Source: Symsagittifera roscoffensis
Taxonomy: Eukaryota > Xenacoelomorpha > Acoela > Convolutidae
Length of the DNA: 60,000 nt
NCBI RefSeq assembly: GCF_963678635.1
Contig: NC_087070.1
Coordinates: 20,631,461 to 20,691,460, forward strand
Reading direction: 5' to 3'
Shown here: in pieces, positions 43,620 through 55,445 of the stretch
Position numbering within the stretch: position 1 is the stretch's first letter
Layout: each line of letters begins with the position of its first letter
Notes under the pieces: model-generated
Database searches by the model: none
What the model was told of the DNA's origin: nothing
What the model saw: only the letters and a program-made list of their open reading frames with translations
Translations under genes and position numbers: made by a program

Positions 43620-43730
43620 CTAAAAAAAACAAATAAAAACATTCGAAAAATTGCCATCGTTATTTATTCTTCTTCAGAAAAATATTATCGAAGAAATTTG
43701 TGTACTAAAAACATATTTGGCAAAGCTTAC

Positions 43731-43801
43731 CTGATTTTTCATCTCGATAACAGCTGCGTTTTTGGCCATGATCTGAACACATTCTGTGTCCCCGTTGGCA
43801 G
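43731..43801 (-). CDS. Ankyrin coiled-coil protein, ankyrin exon
   Basis: 71-base exon between TTTCAG and CAG|GTAAGC, phase 1 to 0. Encodes AANGDTECVQIMAKNAAVIE, the helix pair of one ankyrin repeat whose TPLHIA motif lies in the exon before, and the start of the next loop (MKNQ). Confidence 0.75.
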
Positions 43802-44200
43802 CTGAAACAAAAACCCCCTCGAATGATTAGTTCATTCGTCTTCGAAAATTCAACACAGCACGAAGTTTCAATAAAAATATCTATCTCTTTTTTAGATTGC
43901 AAAAAGATCACAATTTTGCCAAAAAATATTTCTAAAATTCCCCGTTTCAATTCAAGCGACAGAGATTTTTTGTTAGGACGACAGGCAACCAAAAATTGTT
44001 CTATTCCCAATTTTTTCAAACAAAAAATCGTATCAAGTTTTGAAAAGTGTTTTGAAAACGGAAGGATCTCTTTGACTACTAACGAATATCCCCCTATAAA
44101 GTAATAAACCACAAAAGTTTATACCTAGTAACGAATATGCCCCCTTGCAAAAGGGGATATAGTTAAAGAGATCTAAGCGGAATGAAAAGGAAGAAGCTAC

Positions 44201-44323
44201 CTGCAATGTGTAGGGGCGTCATGTTTGTCTGGTCTTGAGCCTCTATGTTAGCCCCACTTTGGATCAGAGTCTTGCCCACTCCTGTCTGTCCAGAGACCAA
44301 CGCCCGATGCAAAGGGGTGCGGT
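44201..44323 (-). CDS. Ankyrin coiled-coil protein, first common ankyrin exon
   Basis: 123-base exon between TTTCAG and CAG|GTAGCT, phase 1 to 1. Encodes RTPLHRALVSGQ, LIQSGANIEAQDQTNMTPLH: one full repeat and the beginning of the next. Two upstream exons (52240-52364 and 47862-48159) both end in phase 1 and could precede it. Both junctions give a sensible ankyrin start (NRTPLH or DRTPLH). Confidence 0.8.
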
Positions 44324-44339
44324 CTGAAACACAGGATTG

Positions 44340-47300
44340 AATTTCTTATACTATCGTGGTGGAAAAATTACGTTCATCAATTAAGATTTGACTCGCTACA
44401 GAATTCAATGGATAATAATCGATTATATTGACAATTTTTAGTCAATCTCTGTGAAGTTCTGAAAAATTGGTAATAAGAATTTGAAAATGGATTGTAATGC
44501 TTTTATTTTCTATGGCATCAAAACTTTCTAAAAAGTGCGTAAAAACCCAGTTACCCCACATACATTATACCCCCCCCCCCACCCCAGCCAAAAATTTCCC
44601 AATAATTTTGAAAAAATATATAAGCAAACATGATCCGAGACTTTTATAGTCGCGTAGAGTTTTACAATAAGCATTATGGTGCAAATTCTAGTGCAAAATT
44701 TGAAACCAAAATGCTCCCCCACATATGGGTAACAAAATTTGCTTGAGAACAAAATTTAAAAGTTTTGCGACAGTTTTTGGAGGTTTTACCATTTTAAAAC
44801 TTTATCAAGCTGATTGACAGACTTTTTGTGATATATCTCCATTAACTCGTAGGTTTTCGCGTGATTCTGGAAATTTTAAACAAAGCCAAAATGACCAATT
44901 TTTGGGGAAACATTTTGGTTTCAAATTTCGCACAATAATTTGTACCATAATATTTTTGGTAGAGCTCTAGGCTGTTTTAACTTTACTCCTTTTTTCTATT
45001 CTTAATCCCCAATTTAATCTTTTAAACATTTGCAAATCTTTTTTTTTAATTTAGCTTACAATTTTTGAAGACAAAGCAGTGTATTAAAATCTTGGCAAAT
45101 GATTTTGACGCAATACACGTGGCATAAAGTAAAAATGACTTTAACTTTGGCGAGAAAAACTTTATCTTATTTTAAGTTTTCGGTTCAAAATTTTTGATAA
45201 ATATTTTTAATTTTTTGCCCCATTCAGCAAATGACCTTTTTCCCTTGTTTAACCCAGTATTTCCACATTACCCTCTCCTCCAACCCAAGTTAAGTTTCAC
45301 CCTCACCTCCACGTATACAGTCCCCTCACCCATGTTCATACCTCCCTCCCCACATCTAAGGGGAGAGGCGGGGTAAGTGTGGGGGATAAACGTGGGGGTG
45401 CGGTAAATGGGTGACTTGAGGGAATATGTTGGGGTAGGGGCAGAGCGTGAACGGATAGGGAGGGGTTCGTAAGCGGGAGTTATATATAACACTGAGCTTG
45501 TTTAGATTCCGTGATCTGAAAAAACGTGACCTTTTTGACTGGGCAAAAGTAACCGAGAGAGAATTCATCAAAAACACTTTTTGTGTTTTCATGAAACTAA
45601 TTGATTATATTGACCATATAATCAATTTCGTGTTCCAATTTTGCATCAGTGTTGAAGTATAATGACATTTTATAAACTTTTATATTAAATGTTTTTTCCA
45701 TGAAACTGCTAATCACAATTTTTACCTCTAATTGATGGCGTCACGAATAATGCTACGACAAAGAAAACTTAGCAATCAGAATTGAATGTTCAAACTCGAA
45801 TGTTGGTAAAAATGCGAAAAAAATATCAATAAATATAAACAAGACTGCTCGTATCAGGGCAAAACCCTGAATGTTCCGACTGCCTTTTAAGGTCTATGGA
45901 GCAGAAGTAACGTGAAAATTTAAAGGTAAAAAAAATATGTTTTTTTTTAATTTGAGATTTTTTGTAAAAACATCCCCCAGACGTCATATTAAGTACAATT
46001 GATAAGTTTTGCCCCTATTATTAAATCAATTATGGCATATAAGCTTCCTTGAACCAATTTGGACCGATTTCTAAGACAGATTAAATCTCGCTTACGCGTT
46101 AATAGCGCTAAATAGATCGCGCGTTAATTGTCCCAAATTGACCAAAATGGCAATCTTTAAACCCCCATAATTTTACGAAAAAAAAATCACAGGTAAAATA
46201 TCTTTTCAAATTTAAGCTCAAGACAATACCTTTCGAATGATATAAAAATTCCGTCAAAAAGTCGAAATTTGTCTGAAGAAAAAAAACCCACCCCGAGCAC
46301 AAATGTTCCGTTACTTTCGTATCGAAAGTCGGAACAACAAGGCTGCTTGTATACCAATACAAGACCCTAAAAGTTTTGTTTGCCGCCTAATTGGTATTCA
46401 AAATTTGTTGGTAAACTGGTTAAAAAAACGGAAACTTTATAAAATCTGAAACAGTAAGTTTAAATTTTTGTGACACGAAATTCATACTAGCAATTAGTTT
46501 GCCTCAATTCATTTTGGAATTGTTTTTTAGAGCTGAATAACTTGCCACGAACAATTGAATCGCATTTGCTTTGAGAATGATAATTAAAATCTTCACAGCG
46601 CAAATAAATTAGTCCAGAGCTTGGTCATATCGACAATTTTCAAACTCCCAGAACTCACAAAAAACAAATGAAGATAGAATATAGTCTTACAAGTAATCCA
46701 GGCAAACCAACCAAAGCAATAATAACCTATTTCAAAACAAGCTGATAATGCAATTGGACTTACACATATTGTGTTTTTACAAATGACGAAGATGGACTCT
46801 CAGAACATACATGTATGTTGTGCTCTCACAACACATATGTCGCGCTCTTGATACATGTTACAGTTCTGCGGTTCCAAATATGGCTTTGATGATGCTTAAC
46901 TTAGTTTTTATCGCTCTGTGATGTCATATTTGTTTAAAATATTGTCAAAAAACGATAGACAGCGCACAGCCTTCAAAAAACTTTTTCCATAGACAACTAT
47001 AGTTGGCAGGTCCCAAAAATTTTGGGCCTGCCGGTCCGTAGAATTGAAAATCTTTTCTGCTGCTCCATGTCGAATGCAAGCTTTTTGCTTTAAAAAATCT
47101 TATAGAAAAAATCGAAAAAACAGTGAATATTTTTTCTAAAGTTTTTTTGAAATTTATCCCCCACAAGCTAGGTAAAGCACCAAGTGATATCACTTGAGCG
47201 TGGAAACACTTTAATATGAGCAAGCTTCTTGCCTCAGTACAATTCGGGAACATTCAGTTTGCCGCTTACGGTTTAAAAGAACAAAATATAAGACGTGTTA

Positions 47301-47861
47301 TTATCCCAATTTGAAATAAAATCGTCAAAGTAGTCCCTAATTTAAAACAGAGATGTGGAGATAGGGTATTTTAAATGGTCCTTTGGAGGGTGTATCAAAA
47401 ACTACATTCTAGCTTTTTAAATAAATATAATATCTGTTTTTGAAGAAAAGTAAAGGCTATCAGCCTTAAGGGTCTTTTCGGTTTTATTTCGGTTATAAAT
47501 TGGGAGAAAGTTAATTTAAAATGCTATATTTTAATGTTATCAGATTGGTAAAAATGAAGCAGACCTCCTTAATTTAGCTTCAAATTGACTCTTTCTCGTT
47601 TTTCCCCTTTTTTGCCGTTTTCTGCACTTAAATTTTTTTTGAAATGCGCCTTCAATTGTCGTTTTATTTACAATTTTGCGATTTTCTAGATTGTATTATC
47701 GCTCGTGATATCACCCCACATTTGTAAACAAAATCAGTCCAATTTTTCAAAAAAAATCATTTTCTTTTTCCATCATTTAGTATTACAGAAAAGACCCGGG
47801 TTCGCTTCCCTTAAAAGTGTCCAAAACTACCACAGCCGAAAATACAAACCAAATTTCTCAC
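44340..47861. other. Intron; repeats only
   Basis: No coding exon is recognised. 44567-44585 is a short C-rich tract. 45230-45480 switches from C-rich to G-rich on the plus strand and is weakly fold-back. 45835-46337 is a partial copy of the CCGACTTTCGAAG element. The frames at 45194-45592 reflect the skewed composition. Confidence 0.45.
45835..46337 (+). mobile_element. Partial copy of the CCGACTTTCGAAG element
   Basis: Shares CTCGTATCAGGGC, TGTTCCGACTGCC, the CTTTAAACCCCCATAA block and the right terminal repeat (46305-46337) with 5661-8409. The left end is missing. Confidence 0.55.
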
Positions 47862-48159
47862 CTAAAAACTGCTGCCCGATGCCAATGTGAGTTGGCTGAA
47901 TAACTGCAAAGTTTGGAGGAAAATAATTCGAATCTAAATTGTCTCGTGACCTGTCGAAAACTTGCTGCACTCTTGGAAAATTAATATAAGCGGTTTTTAT
48001 GGCTGAGTTATTTTGAGGCTCAACATATTGAGCTACTGAGGCGTTTGCCAGATTGTTGTTTGTTTGGATACTTTGGGGATGTCCAGAACCAGAATTATCC
48101 ATACAAACATAACCGGTTGTGCCGGACATGTTATTGTTCACTCCATTAAAATTCGCCAT
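47862..48159 (-). CDS. Ankyrin coiled-coil protein, alternative first exon
   Basis: ATG at 48159 opens 99 codons plus one base, ending TTTTAG|GTGAGA (phase 1), compatible with the exon at 44323. The peptide is Asn/Ser/Gln-rich (MANFNGVNNNMSG...) without a recognisable domain and ends IGIGQQFL before the ankyrin repeat. A CGACAG just before the ATG could also be an acceptor, but the phase left by the 52240 exon does not fit it. I therefore favour an alternative promoter and start codon. It would give a ~740-residue isoform lacking the first ankyrin repeat. Confidence 0.6.
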
Positions 48160-49800
48160 CTGTCGCTAATTTTTCAAAAAATACCAAACAAAATGACTCA
48201 ACTGTCACAAGTGATTTTAATAATCACGTCAATAAATGATACAAATATTATAAATAAATTTGCTAGGATTTTGAAAAATAATAAATGTTGTCAAACTTTA
48301 AGAACAAACCGGAATTTTTCATTAAAAATTGAATATTAAATTATTTTTTGTTCATTCTTTTGTCGATTCAGATGGACAAGTGCTTGTTAAAAACAGACTT
48401 CAGTAGCATACAGAAGATGTTTTAAATGTAACAGAAAAGAAAAAAAGATGTATCCATATTTTGTCTAATATGCTGTTGAAATTGTTTTAAAATAAAATGT
48501 ATGTTTATACACTGTGCGCTTTGCTTTATTGGTCTGAAAACGGTCTGAAGTAGCAAAAAAATACAATGCACGTACTTAAACCAAAAAGCAGATATCAATC
48601 AAATATGACCACCAATAATAGATGATTGCTCATTTTTGTTGGGAAAAAATGAGTGTTTAAATCTATAAAGCGCCTATAATGCTCAGATCTACCACGCCAA
48701 TAGCGTAAAAATTGTATAAATGAAGTATTGTGGCCAACATAGAGGTTGAATTGTAGTAAAATTGATTTATTTTCCGCGATTTGATCTTGAAACATTTCTT
48801 AAAGAAAAAGCGCCATGAAAATTTATCTAAGGTCACTTTTTTTTGGAGTCGATTCTGAAACTGCCGGTTTCAAAAACTATCAAAATGAGGTGCGCTTGTA
48901 ACAAAAATCAGCTGGTATTCAACCAGGGGCTCCATGGATAGTCCAATAGAGCGAAATCATTGAACTTTAAAGAAAATACATCTTTTTATTTTAAGATTTT
49001 TACTGCCTGCACAAATAATTCAATCTGATAAAGGTGTTCCGACAGCAACAGCAAAGACAATTGCCCTGCTGTTATTCCGAGAGCCAAACGAGCATGCCTT
49101 TTTGCTATGCGACTAGCCCAGAATACTCTGACTCCGATCATGTAAAATAAAAATTATATGACAAATATATTTTTTTCTCAATTTCATCAAACTACTGATG
49201 TATTCCTACACAAGTGAACTTGTAAGAGCTCGGAAAATCAATTTAGTAAAACTGAAAAAAAAAATCGAACAAATTTTCCGAAAAATTTCTGAAAATCCGC
49301 CCCCTCCATCGAGAAAACCCTAGATCCGCCCTGAGTAAACATAAGACAACCTGTAGGAGACAACATAATGTAGGAAACAAACATAATGACCGGAACTCTA
49401 GGATCCGCTAACTTGACTTTGGAAGATTTTAGTCCAAGATTTAAGGATTTTAGCTAGCTTTTTCATTTTTTAAAATAACTTTCGTTATATGCTATAAAAT
49501 TAGCAAACATTTCCACGATCTGCAACTAAAATTGAACCCACTTAGTAGCTTTTCATGAGGATATTCCAGCCAGCATATTGAGCAACCCATGAAAGCAGAA
49601 CAACAAGAGCAGAGGGCTGAAGTAGCGATAGAAAAACATAATCGGTTCAAGTTCAGTTGAGAAATAGTATTTTGGTATGTAAGCGATACTGATCGGGCAA
49701 ACAGCTTATTCAGCAACAAGTCAATTAGCCCCACTCCCCCACCACAAGCTCCAGTATAAAAAACGAGCTCTCAAAATTCTACTAAGTAGTTTTCACCACC
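48160..49800. other. Non-coding; no gene seen
   Basis: Presumed promoter side of the alternative first exon, then AT-rich intron sequence. The minus-strand frame at 49492-49734 has no splice support and no recognised motif. Confidence 0.4.
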
Positions 49801-49810
49801 CACTAAGAGG

Positions 49811-50023
49811 TTAAAAATATTTTTCTCTCTTCCCTGTTTCATCCTTCTGCTCTGCTTTTACTCTAAGAGCATCGTAATGCTCCTGCCTGGCTCTGTTTTC
49901 ACTCTCATCAAAGCAGTATTCAGTCAGATCAGAAAAGCGCTCTCGCCAGCAGGCTTTTAGTTGAGAGAAGAACTCACTGCTTAACAGATACCAAGAGGAA
50001 AAAAGCAGAAAACACTTATGATC
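49811..50023 (-). CDS. Possible orphan exon (LKACWRERFSDL)
   Basis: A GC-richer stretch on the minus strand is open for 70 codons to TAA at 49811, with coding-like composition: SQLKACWRERFSDLTEYCF then a charged helix (ENRARQEHYDALRVKAEQKD). No ATG is present, so it would need an upstream exon. AAG or CAG acceptors near 49981 would accept phase 2, the phase left by the exon at 54872, but not that of 52240. It could be an alternative 3' exon of the ankyrin gene, part of a nested gene, or a fossil. I do not recognise the family. Confidence 0.3.
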   Translation of the reverse strand, partial: DHKCFLLFSSWYLLSSEFFSQLKACWRERFSDLTEYCFDESENRARQEHYDALRVKAEQKDETGKREKYF

Positions 50024-50029
50024 TCAGAA

Positions 50030-50740
50030 AAGCTTCAAATGTGATGAAAAACAGAGAAGCTATTGTAAGCAACTTCTCTCGCTTTTCTCTTCTCTCTCTC
50101 TGTCTCTCTGTCTTTGAAAAATCACCCTTGATAACCTAAATACTTTTCAAGTTTTTGAGCTATTTCATTCGAATATGAATAACGACTCGGTTTTAAGTTT
50201 CACATCACACTCATTTTTTGAACGATTCCTTAAGAGTACGTAGTAAAGCATATACAGAGTTTTAACGCTCAAAATTTTGTATAAAATCAATTTTATTTCA
50301 ACAGAATATTTACGCCAATAGTTTCTACCACTTTTAGAGGTGAAGTTTTTGTTAGTCTGTGACACTTAGCAAAATAACAAAATCAAGCTAACTCCTCAAA
50401 GTGCAACATAATCCTAAAAAAAAAATTTTTTTTTAAATTAGTGGTCAAAGCCAAAAAACATATTAAATTTTCAGTTGTTAAAGAACTCAAAAATTCTTCA
50501 ATGTTTCCTAAATCTATTTCCGACTTCTTCCAAATGATTTGCAAAATGACACAAAATGAAATCAACTACGTTCTTAATAAGTATCTAGAGACTGCAATAA
50601 TAGGGAATAATGAGTTAATAAATATAATATTCAGATTTTTTTCATAGTAGTGGTTTCCTCCATCGCTTACATTCTCATCAAAAATTTCAAACTTCTAACT
50701 ATCTCATCAAAATTTCTATAGTTTTAAAAATTGAGTTTTG
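50030..50740. other. Intron; no gene seen
   Basis: A TCTC-rich microsatellite-like tract occurs at 50075-50112. The rest is AT-rich without coding signals. Confidence 0.45.
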
Positions 50741-50790
50741 TTAAAAACATAATGGTGGTATTATACCGACATCCCAATTGTTTTTTTTTT

Positions 50791-51076
50791 GCGCCAAGAG
50801 ACGTCTGAAAACAGGCATAATTTGACTAACGACAACCTCCCAGACTGGGTTCTTTTTAATGGTGGTATTATAATGGTGGTATATAATTATTTTTAATGGT
50901 GGTTAAAAACATAATGGTGGTATTATACCGACATCCCAATTGTTTTTTTTTTGCGCCAAGAGACGTCTGAAAACAGGCATAATTTGACTAACGACAACCT
51001 CCCGACAGCTGTTTTTTTTGCGCCAAGAGACGTCTGAAAACAGGCATAATTTGACTAACGACAACCTCCCAGACTG
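50791..51076 (+). repeat. Three copies of a 51-base block
   Basis: GCGCCAAGAGACGTCTGAAA begins each copy (about 50791, 50953 and 51020), ending GACAACCTCCC. Copies 1 and 2 also share ~35 bases of upstream sequence (GGTATTATACCGACATCCC). Copies 1 and 3 share the downstream AGACTGGGTTCTT. This looks like a stepwise local duplication. Confidence 0.8.
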
Positions 51077-51103
51077 GGTTCTTCAAAAGATCATATAAGT
51101 AAC

Positions 51104-51532
51104 CATAGTGCAACCCCTCGACACCGTTGGCTATTCGTTCTTTTCATTATTCTTGCCAAACAAGATGATGCCGACCCAATTATTTCCATATTGTCAATTG
51201 ACTTATTGTCCATTGGCTTAATACTTCAAGATTCAGGCTGCCTATTGAAATTGAAAAAAGTGGTTTTTATCTTATCAGGTGATAACATAAAAAGAGTAGC
51301 GTTTACGTGCTAATTAAATCAGAATAAATTGTTTCCAATATAGGTTCACAAAGATTAATATAAAATAATAAATATATATATTTAATATATTATACTAATC
51401 TTTGTGAACCTATATTGGAAACAATTTATTCTGATTTAATTAGCACGTAAACGCTACTCTTTTTATGTTATCACCTGATAAAATAAAACCACTTTAGCTT
51501 TAGCCAACGGTGTCGAGGGATTGCACTATGGT
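51104..51532. mobile_element. Inverted-repeat element with an internal hairpin
   Basis: The outer terminal repeats are 31 bases with one mismatch: CCATAGTGCAACCCC...GGCTA on the left (to about 51135) and its complement ending TTGCACTATGG on the right (about 51501-51531). Inside, 51258-51362 and 51391-51494 form a ~105-base inverted repeat with only 2-3 mismatches and a 28-base AT-only loop. The right hairpin arm nearly touches the right terminal repeat, while ~120 bases separate them on the left. No coding capacity, and no clear target duplication. Confidence 0.75.
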
Positions 51533-51534
51533 TT

Positions 51535-52235
51535 AGATGATCATTTATTATTTGATCGAAAGTTCGAAAGTGTCAAGTTTACCCAAAAGATCCGAAAAAA
51601 AATGAACTTGAAATGTTTTAGGGGATAAGTTTAGCAAAAATCTAGTAGAAGAAAGCACTTTCAGCTCATTTATGACAATTTTCAGACAATTTTCAAACTT
51701 TTCATACTTTCAGACAATTTAATCCATCAATTTTTCTCCGTTTAAGTTCCGACGTTGTTTTCGATCAAAAAATTCCACTTTGATTTTCTTGATCGATATT
51801 GAAAAAATGTTAGTTGGAAACGAGTTCACGTAACTTCGGAAATAATTGACTAGGGTTTAATAATTAGGGGTTAAGAGGCGCGGGATTTTAGGACAAGGAA
51901 TGAGTTTAAAAATCTCCATCCATTTCAGCCTGTTTGCGGTACTTATTGCGCTTTATGTGAAGTTTTTTTTGAACGTAGCGCATGCTCAACGGCCATCCGA
52001 AGCATTACTAGTTGAGAAGCATATCTCTGTTATATGCTATCAAAGGTCCATAGAGAAGATTTCAGAAAAAAAAAATTTCAGTCCAGAGCTAACGTAGCTG
52101 ACATAGAGCAGCCAGGCGATTCAGCGCATTGCACTGACAAAAACATTTTTTTTTTCTTTAAATCTCAAAATGAGTTTTATTCGCTTATAAAGCGTTGCAT
52201 GTAGCGTAACTGTTGAATGTCTTTCATTATGAAAC
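51535..52235. other. Intron; weak signal-peptide-like frame
   Basis: A plus-strand frame from 51900 to 52097 starts with a hydrophobic leader (IHFSLFAVLIALYVKFFL) but lacks any other support. Otherwise nothing is seen. Confidence 0.3.
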
Positions 52236-52239
52236 TTAC

Positions 52240-52364
52240 TTTTCGAGTCTATGGAGTTGATTTTGGAATGGGGAGAGAATGAAGATTGGGTGGGAGAAGT
52301 AGTCGAATTCATGAGGAGCAGTGACAGAATGTCCAAGTTGCCAATCTCACAGCACAAGTGAAGG
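52240..52364 (-). CDS. Ankyrin coiled-coil protein, upstream ankyrin exon
   Basis: Exon between GTTTAAG and TCGAAAA|GTAAGT, phase 2 to 1. LHLCCEIGNLDILSLLLMNS is an ankyrin helix pair. The loop after it is extended and Ser/Pro-rich before KINSIDSK, which joins the next exon as DSK-N-RTPLH, exactly where a new repeat should start. That seamless repeat boundary is strong support for the 52240 to 44323 splice. Confidence 0.7.
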
Positions 52365-52379
52365 CTTAAACACATTTTG

Positions 52380-54185
52380 AAAAAAAAATCGACGCATTTG
52401 GAAACATTACCTCCAATTTGAAATTTAATCTAGATTTGGTTTTTAATCTTTATAGCTCTATTTTGACTCAACTATACTTTTCCATCACAAGAATAGGTTT
52501 AAAAGTTAAGGTTTTTTTACTCATAAAAGATGCATCATAACTTGTTTAAAGTAAATTTATATACCTTTGTAAATTTATTTTCCGCAAAAACTTCACAGGC
52601 AAAGTACATTTATTTTCAGTCGAAATGTTTGTGATGAAGAGAGGATCTGTACAGCGAAACATCTAAAAATTACGGCAGTAAAAGCTTTATTTTCAGCGCA
52701 TTAACAGTTTTATTTTATGTTCCGACCATTGAAAATGGAAGGAACTTTGTATTCGGATATAATTTAATTTTATTCTTTTTCTTAACTTAAATCAGATGCA
52801 ACAAACAATCGTCTTCTGAAAGGGTCGAGTAATATATGATATTAAAGCTCTTTTAGTCGTGATTTAAGGGACGTTAAAAAAGTTTTACAAAACTTTCTAA
52901 GTGGTGAGGAAAATCCTCTCGACTTTATTGCTTTTTGGTCTAGTTTCAAGCGATTAGGGCGAGGGAGCAGGATTTTTTTCAACCAAAAACACATACCACA
53001 AAAACTCATCGTACTGGTTAGAGTAAATTATCCCATTAAAACCCTTTCAGTCCTGGTTTAGAGCTTTTCAAAAAATGTCTCAGTGGCGAGAAAAACCGCT
53101 TTTATTTGTTTGAAATTTAGTCTAAGCTCGAGCGAGTAAAGCAAGCGAGAGGCCTATTTAGAGAAAGATGAGCTATAATATTTTAAATGCTTTTCGATTA
53201 AATTTTTTAGCGCCATGTTTGGGATGAAAAGTTTTGAATGTTTGGAATGAAAAACAACCTCAGTGAAAAAAGTGAAAAGAGATACAATTTTTTTTAATAT
53301 TTGTTTTGTTTGTCTAGGCATTTTTTGACAAACACTAACGCCAATTTTACTATAATTGTCAATTGAGCAGAATCTATATGTATTCGGCATATCCTTTTAT
53401 CACATTTGAACAAAAAACACTAACTCATAAAAAACAATACTAATTCAAAAAAAGAACAAAGTTTTTTAGTCATTTTCCATGTACAATTACCCTAGTTCAA
53501 TTTGCCTAGCTTACTTTGACTGTCCACTATGCCTAACTTTTGAGTTTTTGTCATATCTTTTCATCACACTACGATCAAAAACAATGATTGAAAAATTTTT
53601 CGATGAAATTTTTCGATGAAATTTTCGAAGAATATGGTCGGATTAGTCTATGCTACTTGCACAGCAAACCCCTATTCTTGATTTTTATAGGTGAATTTAA
53701 AAAAAAAATCAAATTTTTGAAAGCTATTAAGGCTTTTTCAATGTATTGTGGTTACTCAGCGGAAGTTATGTGATTTTTATATTAAGCAAACCTAAAAAAA
53801 ATTATTATTATTGAAGGCTGTTTGCAGCCAAATAAGAAGTTTTGAGGCCGGTTATAATTGAAACCCGGCAAAACAGCAGCTCTATAAGATGAAATGAGAA
53901 ACAGTAGAAATAAGCCTAAGATTTCTAAATTTCCTCGCGGCTGATTCAAACCTGGGGCCTAGATATTAAGATTTCATGCCCTAACCTCTCAGGTAAGGAC
54001 ACTTATCAATCGGGCACGGACACATATGTACTAATGTACTACTAAAAGCGTGCGGGAAAAACACGAAATTTTTTGGCCAAAATTTTCTAAAGTGTCCAAA
54101 AGCGGCTTTTTTGACTTTTTCAAAAAACCTTCTCTGCGGCACTAAACAAATTCTCAAAATGATTTCATTATAGTGTTTTCGGAGC
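52380..54185. other. Intron; dispersed repeats
   Basis: No exon is recognised. 53550-53685 resembles 1725-1845. A tRNA-like sequence lies at 53935-54015. Confidence 0.4.
53935..54015 (-). repeat. tRNA-derived pseudogene or SINE head
   Basis: On the minus strand TACCTGAGAGGTTAGGGC resembles the Pol III A box and GGTTTGAATC the B box, about 30 bases apart. TCTTAAT lies where an anticodon loop would sit (UAA-like). Anticodon and acceptor stems pair poorly, so it is not called a functional tRNA. Confidence 0.4.
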
Positions 54186-54190
54186 GCTCG

Positions 54191-54461
54191 TAAAACCAAT
54201 TTGCTCGACTTGAAAAAAGTTCGACAAAATTTTACCACAAAATGTTGCGATCACGCTTATTTTTAAGAGTATTACAAAAAAGTGAAGTTTTCACCTCCGT
54301 TAGTAAAAACAATAGTGGAAAAAGTTAAAACCAATTTGCTCGACTTGAAAAAAGTTCGACAAAATTTTACCACAAAATGTTGCGATCACGCTTTCTTTTA
54401 AGAGTATTACAAAAAAGTGGAGTTTTCGCCTCCGTTAGTAAAAACAATAGTGGAAAAAATG
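54191..54461 (+). repeat. 135-base tandem duplication
   Basis: Two adjacent copies (54191-54325 and 54326-54461), nearly identical, each starting TAAAACCAATTTGCTCGACTT and containing TTGCGATCACGCTT. The small frame at 54417-54605 begins inside the second copy and is not convincing. Confidence 0.8.
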
Positions 54462-54871
54462 AATTTTTCGAAGCGAGAAAATAAGGTATGCAAGGGCAAA
54501 AAAAGAAATATTTATCTCCAAATGGCGCTATGGTTAGTTTTTCCTGATTGTCGGAACCTTCCTCTCTATATTTGTTCAGTAGAGGAAATGAACATTGACT
54601 CCTAATTCCGGTTCTTACAAAAACTGACTAGCTAACCTCTTTAATGACAAAAAGTGATGACTACCGCTCTTCCATACGTAGAGATAAAATTCTGAAATGC
54701 TCTAAATTTAAATATTTTAAAATTAACAGCCAAAAAATGGCGAATGTTCTTTGCTCATGATTGCATAAAACTATTCGTTAACTTAAAATTATGCGTTAAT
54801 TTGAAAGATGAACTTTTTTGAAATGCAGCCGAAAAAATTTTTTTTGGCATACTCTACTAAGTTAAACATAC

Positions 54872-55107
54872 CTCGAGTCGCCTTTTGGGTTGAGTTTTGT
54901 TGGTGATATTTCAGTCGGGTACGAACTTGTTTGCCCAGATGTTGTGTTATAGTCCGAATAGTCCCGAAATGAAGTCAGTTCTTCTTTGGGACAGGTGAGT
55001 GGGAACTGGTTTAGTAAGTTGCTAACTTCTGTCGCTGAACTGAGCTTCACAGCTTGGTATAATTCCTCATCAAATTTGGTCCATTGATCTACTTCACTGC
55101 TCGTCTG
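54872..55107 (-). CDS. Ankyrin coiled-coil protein, N-terminal exon
   Basis: Exon between GGGTTAG and TCGAG|GTATGT, phase 0 to 2. Encodes ~78 residues: a helical start (VDQWTKFDEELYQAVKLSS), LLNQFPLTCPKEEL, then a Ser/Thr/Pro-rich linker. No known domain is recognised. An acceptor three bases later (TTAGCAG) would drop one Gln. Confidence 0.65.
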
Positions 55108-55416
55108 CTAACCCAGAAAAATGATAGATTTTTAGATAATTAAAAGTAAAATCAAATAAAAGTACTAAAATGGACAATGGCATTATTAACATATAAAGTT
55201 TCAAGAAATCAAGTCATGAAAAAGCGACAAACAATTTAAGTATTGAGTATTAATTATCAAAAACATTTTTGAAAAATATGGCTATCAGAGCCTAAAGCAA
55301 CGTATATTTTTTGTCAAAAATTTTACTGTAAAATTTCAATATATTTTGACTGCAGTGTTAAATTTTGCAATGATTTTTAAATATTCAATTATTTACAATA
55401 TATTACTCAAATTTAC

Positions 55417-55445
55417 CTCTCTGAGCTCACGAAGCTTGTCGATTG
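55417..55445 (-). CDS. Possible short upstream exon
   Basis: The sequence ends CAGAGAG|GTAAAT in phase 0 and reads DKLRELRE, which would extend the helix of the next exon. The 5' border is unclear: a TGA lies about 40 bases upstream in frame. It is very short, so weakly supported. The true first exon of this isoform was not found. Confidence 0.25.

Noticed and set aside
47790-47815. Possible tRNA B box (GGGTTCGCTTCCC)
   Set aside because: No A box at the right distance and no cloverleaf.
49492-49734. Minus-strand frame with several cysteines
   Set aside because: No ATG, no splice sites in phase, and no motif.
51900-52097. Small plus-strand frame with a hydrophobic leader
   Set aside because: Short, unrecognised, AT-rich and without splice or conservation support; a hydrophobic start is common by chance in T-rich DNA.
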